64,000 nucleotides of DNA from Bacteroidales bacterium (GTDB taxonomy: Bacteria; Bacteroidota; Bacteroidia; Bacteroidales; UBA932): assembly GCA_015060445.1 (NCBI GenBank), contig SUYL01000039.1, positions 16,346 through 80,345 on the forward strand. The letters are read 5' to 3'. The notes beneath the pieces were generated by a model that saw nothing but the letters and a program-made list of their open reading frames with translations, did not search any database and was not told the origin of the DNA. Below are positions 1-10,496 of the stretch, one piece after another (position 1 is the stretch's first letter; each line of letters opens with the position of its first letter). Both the position numbers and the translations under genes were made by a program.

Positions 1-764
1 TGAAGAGGATTCTTGCTGCATTGATGTTTTTTACGAGGTTGCCTTTCTGGAGGCTGGTAACGGTAGAGAAGGAGTATTTCAGGAATGTGGTCAATTTCTG
101 GCCTTATGCGGGAGTGGTTACAGGAACTGTGGGTGCCTGGGTTATGGTTGGAGCATCTTTCATTTTGCCTCCGGTTGTGGCAGTGATTTTGGGCGTTGCA
201 GCGCGTGTCCTTGTAACAGGAGCACTTCATGAGGACGGCCTTGCAGATTTTTTTGATGGCTTTGGAGGAGGTACAGACAGGGATGCAATCCTCAGAATCA
301 TGAAGGATTCCCATATAGGGAGTTACGGGGTAATAGGACTGGTCTTTTATTTTGCCCTTCTGGTGGCAACCCTTTCATCTATGCCAATTGCAATCTCTGC
401 AGCACTGTTTTTCTGTGGAGACATTATGTGCAAGTTCATTTCAGGCAATATTGTAAATCTGCTGCCTTATGCCCGCACGGAACAGGAGAGCAAGAACAAA
501 CTGGTTTACAACAGGATTCCTGCACTGCTCCTTTTGGTGAATCTCGTTCTGGTAATTCTCCTCATGTGGTGTTTCTACGGAACATATATTCCGGTTACGG
601 CTATATATGCAGCAGCGGCCCCATGTGCAGTATTTTTCCTTGTAATTGTCTATTTGAAGAAAAAAATCCGGGGCTACACCGGAGATTGCTGCGGGGCAAC
701 TTTCCTTTTGTGTGAACTCTCGTTCTACCTCACTTCATTGGCAATAATAAACTCTCTGATGTAA
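1..764 (+). CDS. cobS: Adenosylcobinamide-GDP ribazoletransferase (CobS); start codon appears to lie 1 base outside the window (frame reads KRILAALMFFTRLPFWR)
   Basis: ORF with GALHEDGLADFFDGFGGGTDRDAILRIMKDSHIGSYG, characteristic of CobS; the frame is open to the window edge. Confidence 0.93.
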   Translation, partial: KRILAALMFFTRLPFWRLVTVEKEYFRNVVNFWPYAGVVTGTVGAWVMVGASFILPPVVAVILGVAARVLVTGALHEDGLADFFDGFGGGTDRDAILRIMKDSHIGSYGVIGLVFYFALLVATLSSMPIAISAALFFCGDIMCKFISGNIVNLLPYARTEQESKNKLVYNRIPALLLLVNLVLVILLMWCFYGTYIPVTAIYAAAAPCAVFFLVIVYLKKKIRGYTGDCCGATFLLCELSFYLTSLAIINSLM

Positions 765-765
765 T

Positions 766-1308
766 ATGGATGTTTATCTTGTAAGACATACTTCTGTAGA
801 TGTCCCCGGAGGGGTGTGTTATGGGCAGAGCGATGTGCCGTTGAAGGAGACTTTCCCCCAGGAAGGGGAGGGGGTTAAGGCCAAACTCAATGATCTTCTT
901 CCCGACAAATCCATCCTGGATGCAGTCTATACCAGCCCTCTGAGCCGTTGTACCAGACTTGCCGAATTTTGCGGTTTTGCGGATGCAGTGAGGGAACCCA
1001 GAATTATGGAGATAAATTTTGGGGAGTGGGAGATGCAGGATTACAATTCCATACAGGATCCAAGACTGCAGGAGTGGTATGAAGATTATCTGCATGTAAG
1101 GGCTACCGGTGGGGAGTCATTTGAAGACCAGTTCAACAGGGTCTCTGCATTTCTGCAGGAGATAAAAGCCTCCGGCAAAAGCAAAGTATTGTGTTTCTGC
1201 CATGGTGGGGTGCTCATCTGTGCAAAAATCATCAGTGGCGCAATAACTCCGCAGGAGGCGTTCTCCTCGCTTGATGATTATGGGAGTGTGATAAAAATTA
1301 CAATCTGA
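766..1308 (+). CDS. cobC: Alpha-ribazole phosphatase / histidine phosphatase family
   Basis: MDVYLVRHTSVDVPGGVCYGQSDVPL (RHG-type phosphatase motif), directly after cobS. Confidence 0.85.
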   Translation: MDVYLVRHTSVDVPGGVCYGQSDVPLKETFPQEGEGVKAKLNDLLPDKSILDAVYTSPLSRCTRLAEFCGFADAVREPRIMEINFGEWEMQDYNSIQDPRLQEWYEDYLHVRATGGESFEDQFNRVSAFLQEIKASGKSKVLCFCHGGVLICAKIISGAITPQEAFSSLDDYGSVIKITI

Positions 1309-1373
1309 TTTGTGTATGTAAATAATAAGGGGGGATCCGATGCGAATCTCCCCTTATTTATTTGTCCGGCAGT

Positions 1374-4082
1374 TTATCTCTTTCTGCTTACAATCTTTTC
1401 CACATAGTGATATTGCCGGTTAGCAGATTTCCCTTCCACCTCAATCCTGTATTCAGATGCGGAGTCTGAGGTGTAGAAACTGATCCATGCCTCACCGTTT
1501 GCATTAACTTTTACTGAAGGGTTCCAGTACAGGGTTATACGGCTATCTTTTCCGCCACTCTTCCTGGCTTCCGCAGAATTGTATTTGGGAGTGTAGAATT
1601 TTACAGGTTTCTGCCATCCCAAAGGGTAGTCACAAGAAACATTGTACGGAATCTGGTCTGCCCTTACGTGCGGCTTGGTCCTTACCATAAGTACAGGGTA
1701 TGGTGAGACATCACCGGAGTCAAATGAAGGCTGGAACGGAGCAGCAGAAACTCCAGATACATATATCATGGATTCTACCTCTGACAGTGGCAGTGAGAGG
1801 ACTGTGTTTACAGCCTCTTCCGGATGAATGTAACTTCCGTTAAGATACACCAGCACGAGCCCGTAACGTCCAGGTCTTGTCACTTGTCCTCCGGCCATTG
1901 AGCCTGCAGATGATTTTGGTCCTATAAGCGAACCGGATGGAATTCCACCTGCATCTGCTGTTGTGTCAGCAGTCCTTACTTTGGCATATTCTGGAACAGA
2001 GATATTGTCACCGGTATCACCGAATACCTCCCTTACCCCTGAATAAGTTGCAGTGACATAGGCAGCCACATTATAACTCTGCGCATATGATTTCATTGCA
2101 AGAGTATCCCTGTACCACTCCCTTTTTATGGGATAGTTGGCAATTGGGGAAGGTGAGTTCTTTGGTGTGATAAGTTGCGATGTGATTACAACAGGATCCA
2201 GTTCATACGCCATAGCATGTTCTCCATCTTCATTATTGTAGTATATATTCTCTACTGCTCTCTTGTATGCATCTGAGTAGGTGACACCCTCGGGCCTTAC
2301 GGGGTATTTGAATACAGGGGCATAATACTCCTGCATAAGTTCCGGTGTCTGGCGGATGCTCCTTCCGTTTTTGCCCACAGCGCTAATGATGAATTGTGTC
2401 CCCTCAGGGAAGTTTACATCGCGGAGGACAAAGTAACCGGAATCAATTGCACCCATAGCCTTGAATCCTATTGAAGGGGCAAGGAAAGATACAATTGCCC
2501 TGTTGGTAAGTCCTGTCATATTTACAACCTTTCCGAACAGTGTCTGTTGGTACTCTTTGCCAAAGTGTGGAGTTTCACTTTTGCCCTGAAGAATTTGGGC
2601 GAGGTCGTAATATCTCCATCCTTGAGTCTGCATGAGCATATCTCCCCTCTGCATCCTTTCAGATAGTGGAATGGAACGGTTGAAGTAGTATCCTATATTG
2701 TCTATATACCCTTTAAGTTCACTTTTGAGGAGCATATATGATTCCATGGTTGTCTGCTCAATATTGGCAGCAGTCTCTGCATCGGTTACCGCTACGGAGA
2801 AGTTGCTGGTTGAATCTGCCATCCCTTCAGGAAGTTTTATTGACACATTTACAAGTTCCCTTATCCCATATTCCTGTTTGTCTGTTTCAATATCCATTAC
2901 CTCATCCTTGTCGGGAAGAATAAGGAAAGGCCTTTCTGCATACACATTTCCCTTTATGTCAACCACTGATATGGAGTGGATTCCTGCAGTATGGTTCTGT
3001 GGTTGTATTATGAGCCTTTCAGCCACCTTTTGCAGTGGTTTGGTATAATATATCTGGGAACCGTTGTGCAGCACAGCCATAAGGCCGTTGCCCAGGAGTT
3101 GTTGTGATGTAATTACAGAGAACCTTATAAAATCCTTTTCAGAAAATTCCTTATGGGAAGAGACTCCAATGATTCCGTTTATGGTTACTCCTTCACTTAC
3201 GGGGGCAGGCAGTTTTACAAGACTTGAATATCCTGAATTGTCATAGACAGTTGCAGACAACTCCTGCGCAGGCATGTTGGGAATAATGATTTTTCCAAAG
3301 CCCAGAGAGTCTGTTGTATATTGGGTAAGTATGTTTCCATTCTCATCCATAACTTCGCCGGATACTGCAGCCCCAATGCCTTTGCTGTTTATGCTCTTTA
3401 TATATAGCGTTGTGTTTGTTCCAGCCAAAGCGTTGCCGCTTTCGGGAAGGAACTGTACATCATATTTGTTCTTCTTCTCAGCCTTTTTCTCGAGTTTCTC
3501 CTTCTCAAATGGAGAGAGTTCTCCAATACGCAGGTAGTCTGCCTTGCGTTTTACCTCCTTCTCCTGCATTGCGGTAACAACATTGTCCTTCATAGGATTG
3601 GTTATCTCAATCTCTTTGTAGAACATGTATTCCACCGGGCGGTTGAGCATCCAGTATGTGTATCCGCGTAGTACGGCTTTACCGGTAGAGTTCATTTCAG
3701 GAACAACCATGTGCCCCTGGAAAGTGTTTCCAAAGCGGCGGAGTTTTTTTCGTATGATCACTTTGTGCTCAACTTTTGCAAAATTTGATATGCTTGCCTC
3801 ATCCCTTATGAGTTGTTCGTTTATAAGTTCAACATATATGTAGTTTGACTCGTCAAATTCTGACACATATGATGCGTTCTCAATATATCCGCTGAACCAG
3901 ATGGTGTCTGTAGCAAAATATACATCCTTATCTGTATGCAAATAAACCTTTTCAGGTGAAAGAAGTTGCGACCAGTTCTGGAACATATCCACAGGATTCT
4001 TCTGTTCCTGTGCCATAACTTCCTGACATGCAAATATTGAGAGTATGCATACAAGGACAGATGGAAATTTCTTCATTTTCAT
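1374..4082 (-). CDS. Secreted MG2 (macroglobulin)-domain protein, paralog of the next gene
   Basis: 902 aa, signal peptide, YLHTDKDVYFATDTIWFSGY; collinear similarity to 4132..6783. Confidence 0.8.
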   Translation of the reverse strand: MKMKKFPSVLVCILSIFACQEVMAQEQKNPVDMFQNWSQLLSPEKVYLHTDKDVYFATDTIWFSGYIENASYVSEFDESNYIYVELINEQLIRDEASISNFAKVEHKVIIRKKLRRFGNTFQGHMVVPEMNSTGKAVLRGYTYWMLNRPVEYMFYKEIEITNPMKDNVVTAMQEKEVKRKADYLRIGELSPFEKEKLEKKAEKKNKYDVQFLPESGNALAGTNTTLYIKSINSKGIGAAVSGEVMDENGNILTQYTTDSLGFGKIIIPNMPAQELSATVYDNSGYSSLVKLPAPVSEGVTINGIIGVSSHKEFSEKDFIRFSVITSQQLLGNGLMAVLHNGSQIYYTKPLQKVAERLIIQPQNHTAGIHSISVVDIKGNVYAERPFLILPDKDEVMDIETDKQEYGIRELVNVSIKLPEGMADSTSNFSVAVTDAETAANIEQTTMESYMLLKSELKGYIDNIGYYFNRSIPLSERMQRGDMLMQTQGWRYYDLAQILQGKSETPHFGKEYQQTLFGKVVNMTGLTNRAIVSFLAPSIGFKAMGAIDSGYFVLRDVNFPEGTQFIISAVGKNGRSIRQTPELMQEYYAPVFKYPVRPEGVTYSDAYKRAVENIYYNNEDGEHAMAYELDPVVITSQLITPKNSPSPIANYPIKREWYRDTLAMKSYAQSYNVAAYVTATYSGVREVFGDTGDNISVPEYAKVRTADTTADAGGIPSGSLIGPKSSAGSMAGGQVTRPGRYGLVLVYLNGSYIHPEEAVNTVLSLPLSEVESMIYVSGVSAAPFQPSFDSGDVSPYPVLMVRTKPHVRADQIPYNVSCDYPLGWQKPVKFYTPKYNSAEARKSGGKDSRITLYWNPSVKVNANGEAWISFYTSDSASEYRIEVEGKSANRQYHYVEKIVSRKR

Positions 4083-4131
4083 AATGGTTCTTTTGAAGTA
4101 TAAAATCTTTGCAAGATACTATAAATATCAT

Positions 4132-6783
4132 TTAATTGTTCTCCTGCTTCCCGATAATTGGAGCACGTTTTATAATTTTTTCCATATAATGGTACTCTCT
4201 GGCGGCAGATCTTCCCTCAACTTCCACCCTCAGGTCCGATTCTGAGTCTGAAGTGTAGAATGTTATTTCCGCCTCCCCGTTGCCGTTGAGTTTTACGGAA
4301 GGGTTCCAATATAGTGTAATCCTGTTGTCACCACCCTTTTTCATTACATCCTCCTGTGACTCATATTTTGGAGAATAGAATTTAACAGGTTTCTGCCACC
4401 CCATAGGGTATGCATTTGATACGTTGTATGGGACAAGGTCTGCCCTTACGTGCGGCTTGGTCCTTACCATCAGTACAGGGTCGGGGTATATGTCAAACTC
4501 CTTGCGGGCCCTTGCAGTCCGGAATGGTGCGGCAGAGAGACCGTCAACGTAAATGATGGACTCATAGTTGCTCAGCGGTGCGTTGAGTATATGGTAGCAC
4601 TCCTGGTCAAGAATCTCCATCCCATTTACAAAAATCACCACTTTGCCGGTTCTGGAGCCTGGTCTCATTCTTTCTGCAGGGATGATTTTCATCCCTATCA
4701 ACTGGTCATCACCGTTATAGTGCACACGAGGGTATGTCTCTGTAATATAGTTGGCAAGGGTGTAATTCCTTGTGTAAGGCTTCATGTCGCTGCTGTCGCG
4801 GTACCACTCCCTTTTAAGAGGATAGTTTGGTATCACACAAGGGGAGTTCTTTGGAGTTATCCTCTGTGAGGTTACAACCACAGGGTCCAGTTCAAAGGCC
4901 ATGGCATGCTCCCCGTCATCTTTGCTGAAATAGATTGTTTCCACAACTTTGCCATATTCCTGAGTATATTTTACCTTGCTCGTCCTTTGTGGATACAGAT
5001 GCATTGGGGCAAAATAATCATCATCCAGGATAGGGGTGTGGCTGGTACTCCTGCCGTTCTTCCCTATGGCACTCACAATAAACTGTGTTCTTTCGGGAAA
5101 ATCTATATCCTTAAGGACAAAATACCCCGAGTCAACCTGCCCCATTGCGGTAAAGTTTATTGTCTTTGCCACAAAGGAGACAGTTGTCTTTCTGCTCAGG
5201 CGGAGAGGGTTGATTACCCTTCCCGACAATGTCTGGGCGTATTCCCTTCCAAAATAGGGGGCCTGAGTCTTTCCTTGTGCAATCTTTTCTGTTTCGTAGT
5301 ATCTCCATCCCTGGGTCTGCATGAGCAGGTCTGCCCTTTCCATCCTCTCGGAGAGCGGAACTGAGGTGTTGAAATACCACCCAATCTCCTCTATATATCC
5401 GTTCAGTTCACTTTTCATGAGCATATAGGACTTTATTGTGGTACTCTCCCAATTCTCCACTACCCCTGCATCCGTTACGGCTATACTGAAGTTGTTTGTG
5501 GTATCGGCCATCCCTGCAGGCAATTTTATCTTGAACGACACTTTCTCCCTCTTGCCGTATGGTTTCTGTTCAAGTTCAAGGTTCAGCACCTCTTCCCCTT
5601 CCGGCAATACAATAAACGGACGTTCTGCATAAACATTGCCAAAGGAATCCATTACTGAAACAGAGTGGATTCCCTCTGTTAGCCCTTTAAGCCCCAGAGT
5701 TAGAAGTTCCACCCCCTTGGTGAGCCCCTTTGTGCCATATATCTCAGACCCGTTGTGGAAAACGGCAGATACCCCTTTCCCAAGTACTTCCTTAGAGACC
5801 CTTATCTCCAGTCTTATGTTGTCTCCCGGCAAATACTCCGAGATTCCCGAAAGGGACATCTTTCCGGTAATTGTAGCCCCACTGGCAACAGATGGCTGCA
5901 ATTCAATGGCATTCCCCTCAAAACCGTATTTGTCCTTTACTGTTGCATACAGTTTCCCTTTTGGCAGAGCAGGTATAAAGACTCTGCCGAATCCCATGGA
6001 GTCTGTGCTGTATAGGGCCGCCACCTCCCCAGAGGCATCTGTAATCTCTCCCCTCACACTCTCGCCGGATCCCATCACTCCAATGCTCTTGATATAAACG
6101 GTTGCCGGTTCCCCTGCAATGTAGTTACCGCTTTCGGGAAGAAACTGCACATCATACCGCTCCTTAAATGAGGTAATTCTTGGGCTTTTTTCAAAAGGGA
6201 ACTCCTCTCCAAGTCGCATATACTCCTTCCTGTCCTTTATTTTCTTCTCCTTCATCCTATCTACAAGTTTGTCCTTCATGGGGTTGGTAATCTCAATCTC
6301 CTTGTAGAACATGTAATCCGCAGGACGGTTGAGCATCCAGTAGGTATAGGCACGTATGATGCCCCTTCCGGTGGAGTTCATCTCCGGAACCACCATACAA
6401 CCGCTGAAACTCCCGTTTATCCGTTTTATCTTAACCCTGCAAACCACATCGGGCTCCAGTTCAGAATAATTTTTCCAACTTGCCCAACTCCTGTACAACT
6501 GGTCATTTATAAGTTCTACATAAATGTAGTTTGATTCATCAAACTCACTTGTGTATGAAGCATTCTCAACATAACCGCTGAACCAGATTGTATCTGTGGC
6601 AAAATAGACATCTTTGTCGGTATGCAGATACACCTTCTCGGGAGAGAGGAGAGCGGTATATTTGTGGAACATCTCCATCTGCCTGTTTACAGTATCCTGT
6701 GCAGATGCAGTATAAAATGATACTCCCGACAGCACTCCCGCTACCAGTATTCTGACAATAAAGAAATGAATGCAATTTTTCAT
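4132..6783 (-). CDS. Secreted MG2 (macroglobulin)-domain protein, tandem paralog
   Basis: 883 aa; shares YLHTDKDVYFATDTIWFSGY, FDESNYIYVELIN, LMVRTKPHVRAD and GWQKPVKFY with the neighbouring gene. Confidence 0.8.
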   Translation of the reverse strand: MKNCIHFFIVRILVAGVLSGVSFYTASAQDTVNRQMEMFHKYTALLSPEKVYLHTDKDVYFATDTIWFSGYVENASYTSEFDESNYIYVELINDQLYRSWASWKNYSELEPDVVCRVKIKRINGSFSGCMVVPEMNSTGRGIIRAYTYWMLNRPADYMFYKEIEITNPMKDKLVDRMKEKKIKDRKEYMRLGEEFPFEKSPRITSFKERYDVQFLPESGNYIAGEPATVYIKSIGVMGSGESVRGEITDASGEVAALYSTDSMGFGRVFIPALPKGKLYATVKDKYGFEGNAIELQPSVASGATITGKMSLSGISEYLPGDNIRLEIRVSKEVLGKGVSAVFHNGSEIYGTKGLTKGVELLTLGLKGLTEGIHSVSVMDSFGNVYAERPFIVLPEGEEVLNLELEQKPYGKREKVSFKIKLPAGMADTTNNFSIAVTDAGVVENWESTTIKSYMLMKSELNGYIEEIGWYFNTSVPLSERMERADLLMQTQGWRYYETEKIAQGKTQAPYFGREYAQTLSGRVINPLRLSRKTTVSFVAKTINFTAMGQVDSGYFVLKDIDFPERTQFIVSAIGKNGRSTSHTPILDDDYFAPMHLYPQRTSKVKYTQEYGKVVETIYFSKDDGEHAMAFELDPVVVTSQRITPKNSPCVIPNYPLKREWYRDSSDMKPYTRNYTLANYITETYPRVHYNGDDQLIGMKIIPAERMRPGSRTGKVVIFVNGMEILDQECYHILNAPLSNYESIIYVDGLSAAPFRTARARKEFDIYPDPVLMVRTKPHVRADLVPYNVSNAYPMGWQKPVKFYSPKYESQEDVMKKGGDNRITLYWNPSVKLNGNGEAEITFYTSDSESDLRVEVEGRSAAREYHYMEKIIKRAPIIGKQENN

Positions 6784-6967
6784 AATATGGTGCCCTTTTA
6801 ATTATTTTAATGCAAAATTACCTCAAAACAGTTTTACACAGGCATTTATTTATAAATTAAATCCTTTGATAATCTGTATGTTGGGGAAATTTTGAAGATG
6901 TTAAACTTTGCTGTGTTTAACAAAAGGTATTTTTAGTAATTTTACGCAGTTAAAATTACATTTTAAA

Positions 6968-8482
6968 ATGAGAAGATTTATTGGAATTACAGCAATGGCA
7001 GCCGCAATGCTTGCGGTTGCTTTTGGCGCAAATGCGCAGCCACAGGGGAAACTGGTGGTAAAAAGAGGTGCAGTTGATACAGTTTACAAAGCAAAGCATC
7101 AGGTTCTGGGCCTTGCAGACCCTGCCGCCAAAGTGCAGGTGAACGGTGAGAATGTAAAGGTGTACAAGACCGGTACCTGGGGCGTTGAACTCCAATTGAA
7201 GGAGGGGGACAATACAATTGAGGTTGTAAGCGGCAGTGAGAACAAAAAGTTCAATGTATTTTACAGCACAACTCCAAAAGAGAGGAAGAGAGACCTGGCA
7301 CGTGAAGCGGCAGAGGCGGAAAAGGCAAAATTCTATCCTACAAGCGTAAAGGTATCAACAAAAAAATATTCATACCTCAACTACGGTGCCGGTACAGACC
7401 GTTTGGGCGGTGCCAAGATAAACTACCTTCCTGAGGGGATTGTAATGTATGCAGATGCAGAGAATGCAAACCTCTACAGGGTAAGACTCTCGCAGAACAG
7501 ATATGCATACATCCCAAAGAGCCAGGTAGAAGTTGTCGGGAAGGCAAATGAAGGTTATGATTTCATGCAGGAGAATGTGGTTTTGAGCGGAAGTTCAACT
7601 GCATACAATATGGGCGATTTTGACAGGGTATCCATTGGAGTAGGGGGCAAGAAACCTTACATTGTAAAGGAGTACACAGACCCTCACAAGATTGTGGTTG
7701 ACCTTTACGGAGTACAGTGCAACTCAAACTGGCTTACCCACAAGTCAGGTCTAAAGAGTGTAGACAATATTGATGTTGAGAGCATAGATTCAGATATTAC
7801 CAGAATTACAGTATATCTCAAGACCAAAAGTTCTTGGGGATTCTCAATGAACTATGCCGGAAACAGCCTTAACCTGGATATCAAACATGTACCTTCATCT
7901 TTGTACATGAAGAACCTTACCATAGGAATTGATGCAGGACACGGCGGACCTCAGAGCAATGGGGCAGTAGGCTTGAGCGGCCTCAAGGAGAAGGATATGA
8001 ACCTCTCAATGGCCCATACCCTCAAAGGAATCCTTGAGAAACAGGGGGCAAAAGTTGTCCTTTCAAGGGAGGAGGATACAGGAATGAGCATCCGTGAGAG
8101 GCAGGACAAATTCATTGAGCACAAATGTGATATTGTAATCTCAATCCACTGCAACGCTGGGGGAAGTCCGCTTTCAACATTGGGTACCAGCACATACTAC
8201 AGATACAATGTATATAAACCTCTTGCAGAGGATATTCTTGGATACCTTCTCCAGATGGATGGCGTAAAGAACTTTGGAATGGTTGGAAACTTCAACTTCT
8301 CATTGAGTGCAATCACAGATTTCCCTTGCGTGCTGGTAGAGACACTTTTCATCTCAAGCCTGTGGGAAGAGGAAAAACTTGCAGACCCACAGTTCCGCCG
8401 CGCAATGATGGAAAACGTTGCCAAAGGTTTGAACGACTACATTAAAGAGTGCAGAATAGCAGAAGGACAGGCGAAGAAATAA
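6968..8482 (+). CDS. N-acetylmuramoyl-L-alanine amidase
   Basis: Signal peptide MRRFIGITAMAAAMLAVAFGANAQ; IGIDAGHGGPQSNGAVG, AHTLKGILEKQGAKVVLSRE and VSIHCNAG amidase_3 motifs; start moved to an internal ATG. Confidence 0.88.
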   Translation: MRRFIGITAMAAAMLAVAFGANAQPQGKLVVKRGAVDTVYKAKHQVLGLADPAAKVQVNGENVKVYKTGTWGVELQLKEGDNTIEVVSGSENKKFNVFYSTTPKERKRDLAREAAEAEKAKFYPTSVKVSTKKYSYLNYGAGTDRLGGAKINYLPEGIVMYADAENANLYRVRLSQNRYAYIPKSQVEVVGKANEGYDFMQENVVLSGSSTAYNMGDFDRVSIGVGGKKPYIVKEYTDPHKIVVDLYGVQCNSNWLTHKSGLKSVDNIDVESIDSDITRITVYLKTKSSWGFSMNYAGNSLNLDIKHVPSSLYMKNLTIGIDAGHGGPQSNGAVGLSGLKEKDMNLSMAHTLKGILEKQGAKVVLSREEDTGMSIRERQDKFIEHKCDIVISIHCNAGGSPLSTLGTSTYYRYNVYKPLAEDILGYLLQMDGVKNFGMVGNFNFSLSAITDFPCVLVETLFISSLWEEEKLADPQFRRAMMENVAKGLNDYIKECRIAEGQAKK

Positions 8483-8485
8483 GCA

Positions 8486-10489
8486 ATGGATTTTAAGATA
8501 GAGTCACCATATAAACCTACTGGAGACCAGCCTAATGCAATTAAGGAGATTGCGCAGGCCATTAAGGAGGGGCAGGAGGCGGTAACACTGTTGGGTGTTA
8601 CCGGTTCCGGCAAGACCTTTACTATGGCCAATGTAATTGAGAAATTGCAGAGGCCTGCCCTTGTGCTGAGCCATAACAAGACTCTGGCGGCGCAGTTGTA
8701 TGGTGAGTTCAAGTCTTTCTTTCCAAACAATGCTGTTGAATATTTTGTCTCCTATTACGATTATTACCAGCCGGAGGCCTATATGCCGGTTACCGATACA
8801 TACATTGAGAAGGATTTGAGCATCAATGATGAGATTGAGAAGTTGAGGTTGAGTTGTTCAAGCGCCCTATTGTCGGGAAGAAAGGATGTGATTGTGGTCT
8901 CCAGTGTCTCTTGCCTGTATGGTATTGGCAATCCTGCCGATTTCCATTCCAATACGGTGAAGATTAAGGTGGGGCAGGTGTTCAGCCGCACCCAGTTCCT
9001 CTATAAGTTGGTGGACAGCCTCTATTCCCGCAATGATGTGGAGTTCAAGAGGGGTACGTTCAGGGTAAAGGGGGACAGTATAGACATTTATCTGGCGTAC
9101 GGAGACAAGGGGTGCAGGGTGATTTTCTTTGGGGATGAGATTGAGGAGATAGAGATGTTTGACCCGGTGAGCGGAGGCACTTTGGAGTTTGTGGATGAGA
9201 TATCCATTTTTCCTGCAAATATCTTCAGCACCACCAAGGAGAGGATAAAGAGTGCGGTATGGAATATTCAGGAGGACCTTGTGAGGCAATGCGAGTTTCT
9301 CCACAGCATAGAGAAGCATGCGGAGGCAAAGCGGTTGAAGCAGAGGGTGGAGTATGATCTGGAGATGATTAAGGAGATAGGGTACTGTTCCGGTATAGAG
9401 AACTATTCCCGATATTTTGACGGCCGTTCTGCCGGTACAAGACCTTTCTGCCTTCTGGATTATTTTCCCGACGATTTTGTCACTTTCATAGATGAGAGTC
9501 ATGTTACGATTCCCCAGATACGGGCGATGTACGGAGGGGACCGTTCCCGTAAGGAGACCCTCATAGAGTATGGTTTCCGCCTTCCGGCAGCGGCCGACAA
9601 CCGTCCGCTGAAGTTTGACGAGTTTGAGACCCTTACAAAGCAGACTGTGTTTGTAAGTGCCACTCCTGCCCCGTATGAACTGGAGAAGAGCGGCGGTATG
9701 ATTGTGGAGCAGGTTGTAAGGCCTACCGGTCTGCTTGAGCCTCCTATTGAGGTGCGTCCTACTGCAGACCAGATAGATGACCTCCTGGAGGAGATTCAGA
9801 TAAGGGTTGAGAAGGATGAGAGGGTGCTGGTGACCACCCTTACCAAGAGGATGGCTGAGGAGTTGGACAAATATCTTATGAAGGCTGGAGTGCGTTGCCG
9901 CTATATCCACTCGGATGTGGATACAATGGAGCGTATAGAGATTATAGAAGATTTCCAGGCGGGCCGTTTTGATGTCCTTATTGGTGTTAACCTGTTGCGT
10001 GAGGGGTTGGATTTGCCGCAGGTTTCGCTGGTGGCAATTCTGGATGCCGACAAGGAGGGATTCCTTCGCAGTGAGACGGCCCTAACCCAGACTGCAGGGC
10101 GTGCGGCAAGAAACATTAACGGATTGGTTATAATGTATGCAGATACCATAACCAGGAGCATGAGGCGTACAATAGACGAGACCAACCGGCGCCGGGAAAA
10201 GCAGATGGAGTACAACAGGGAGCATGGCATTACCCCTAAGCAGGTACTTAAGAAAGAGCGGAATGTTATGGAGAGAACACAGGTTGGTACGGAATATGTG
10301 AGGGATGAGGAGAAAGTTGATGTTTTGCAGGATCCTGTAATAAGGAACATGAGCAAGGAGCAGTTGCAGAAGGCTATGGCAAGTGCAAAACGGGAGATGG
10401 AGAAGGCTGCAGCCGAACTTGATTTCATAAGGGCAGCCAAATTCAGGGATGAAATGAAATTTTTGGGAGAGTTGATATCTAAAAAGTGA
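8486..10489 (+). CDS. uvrB: Excinuclease ABC subunit B
   Basis: 667 aa; TGDQPNAIKEI, GVTGSGKTFTMANVI, YYDYYQPEAYMP, C-terminal UVR domain. Confidence 0.98.
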   Translation: MDFKIESPYKPTGDQPNAIKEIAQAIKEGQEAVTLLGVTGSGKTFTMANVIEKLQRPALVLSHNKTLAAQLYGEFKSFFPNNAVEYFVSYYDYYQPEAYMPVTDTYIEKDLSINDEIEKLRLSCSSALLSGRKDVIVVSSVSCLYGIGNPADFHSNTVKIKVGQVFSRTQFLYKLVDSLYSRNDVEFKRGTFRVKGDSIDIYLAYGDKGCRVIFFGDEIEEIEMFDPVSGGTLEFVDEISIFPANIFSTTKERIKSAVWNIQEDLVRQCEFLHSIEKHAEAKRLKQRVEYDLEMIKEIGYCSGIENYSRYFDGRSAGTRPFCLLDYFPDDFVTFIDESHVTIPQIRAMYGGDRSRKETLIEYGFRLPAAADNRPLKFDEFETLTKQTVFVSATPAPYELEKSGGMIVEQVVRPTGLLEPPIEVRPTADQIDDLLEEIQIRVEKDERVLVTTLTKRMAEELDKYLMKAGVRCRYIHSDVDTMERIEIIEDFQAGRFDVLIGVNLLREGLDLPQVSLVAILDADKEGFLRSETALTQTAGRAARNINGLVIMYADTITRSMRRTIDETNRRREKQMEYNREHGITPKQVLKKERNVMERTQVGTEYVRDEEKVDVLQDPVIRNMSKEQLQKAMASAKREMEKAAAELDFIRAAKFRDEMKFLGELISKK

Positions 10490-10496
10490 GGCGATT

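Noticed and set aside
8867-9910. 347 aa antisense ORF over uvrB
   Set aside because: Shadow ORF; the sense frame is an unambiguous full-length UvrB and the antisense protein shows no recognisable domain.
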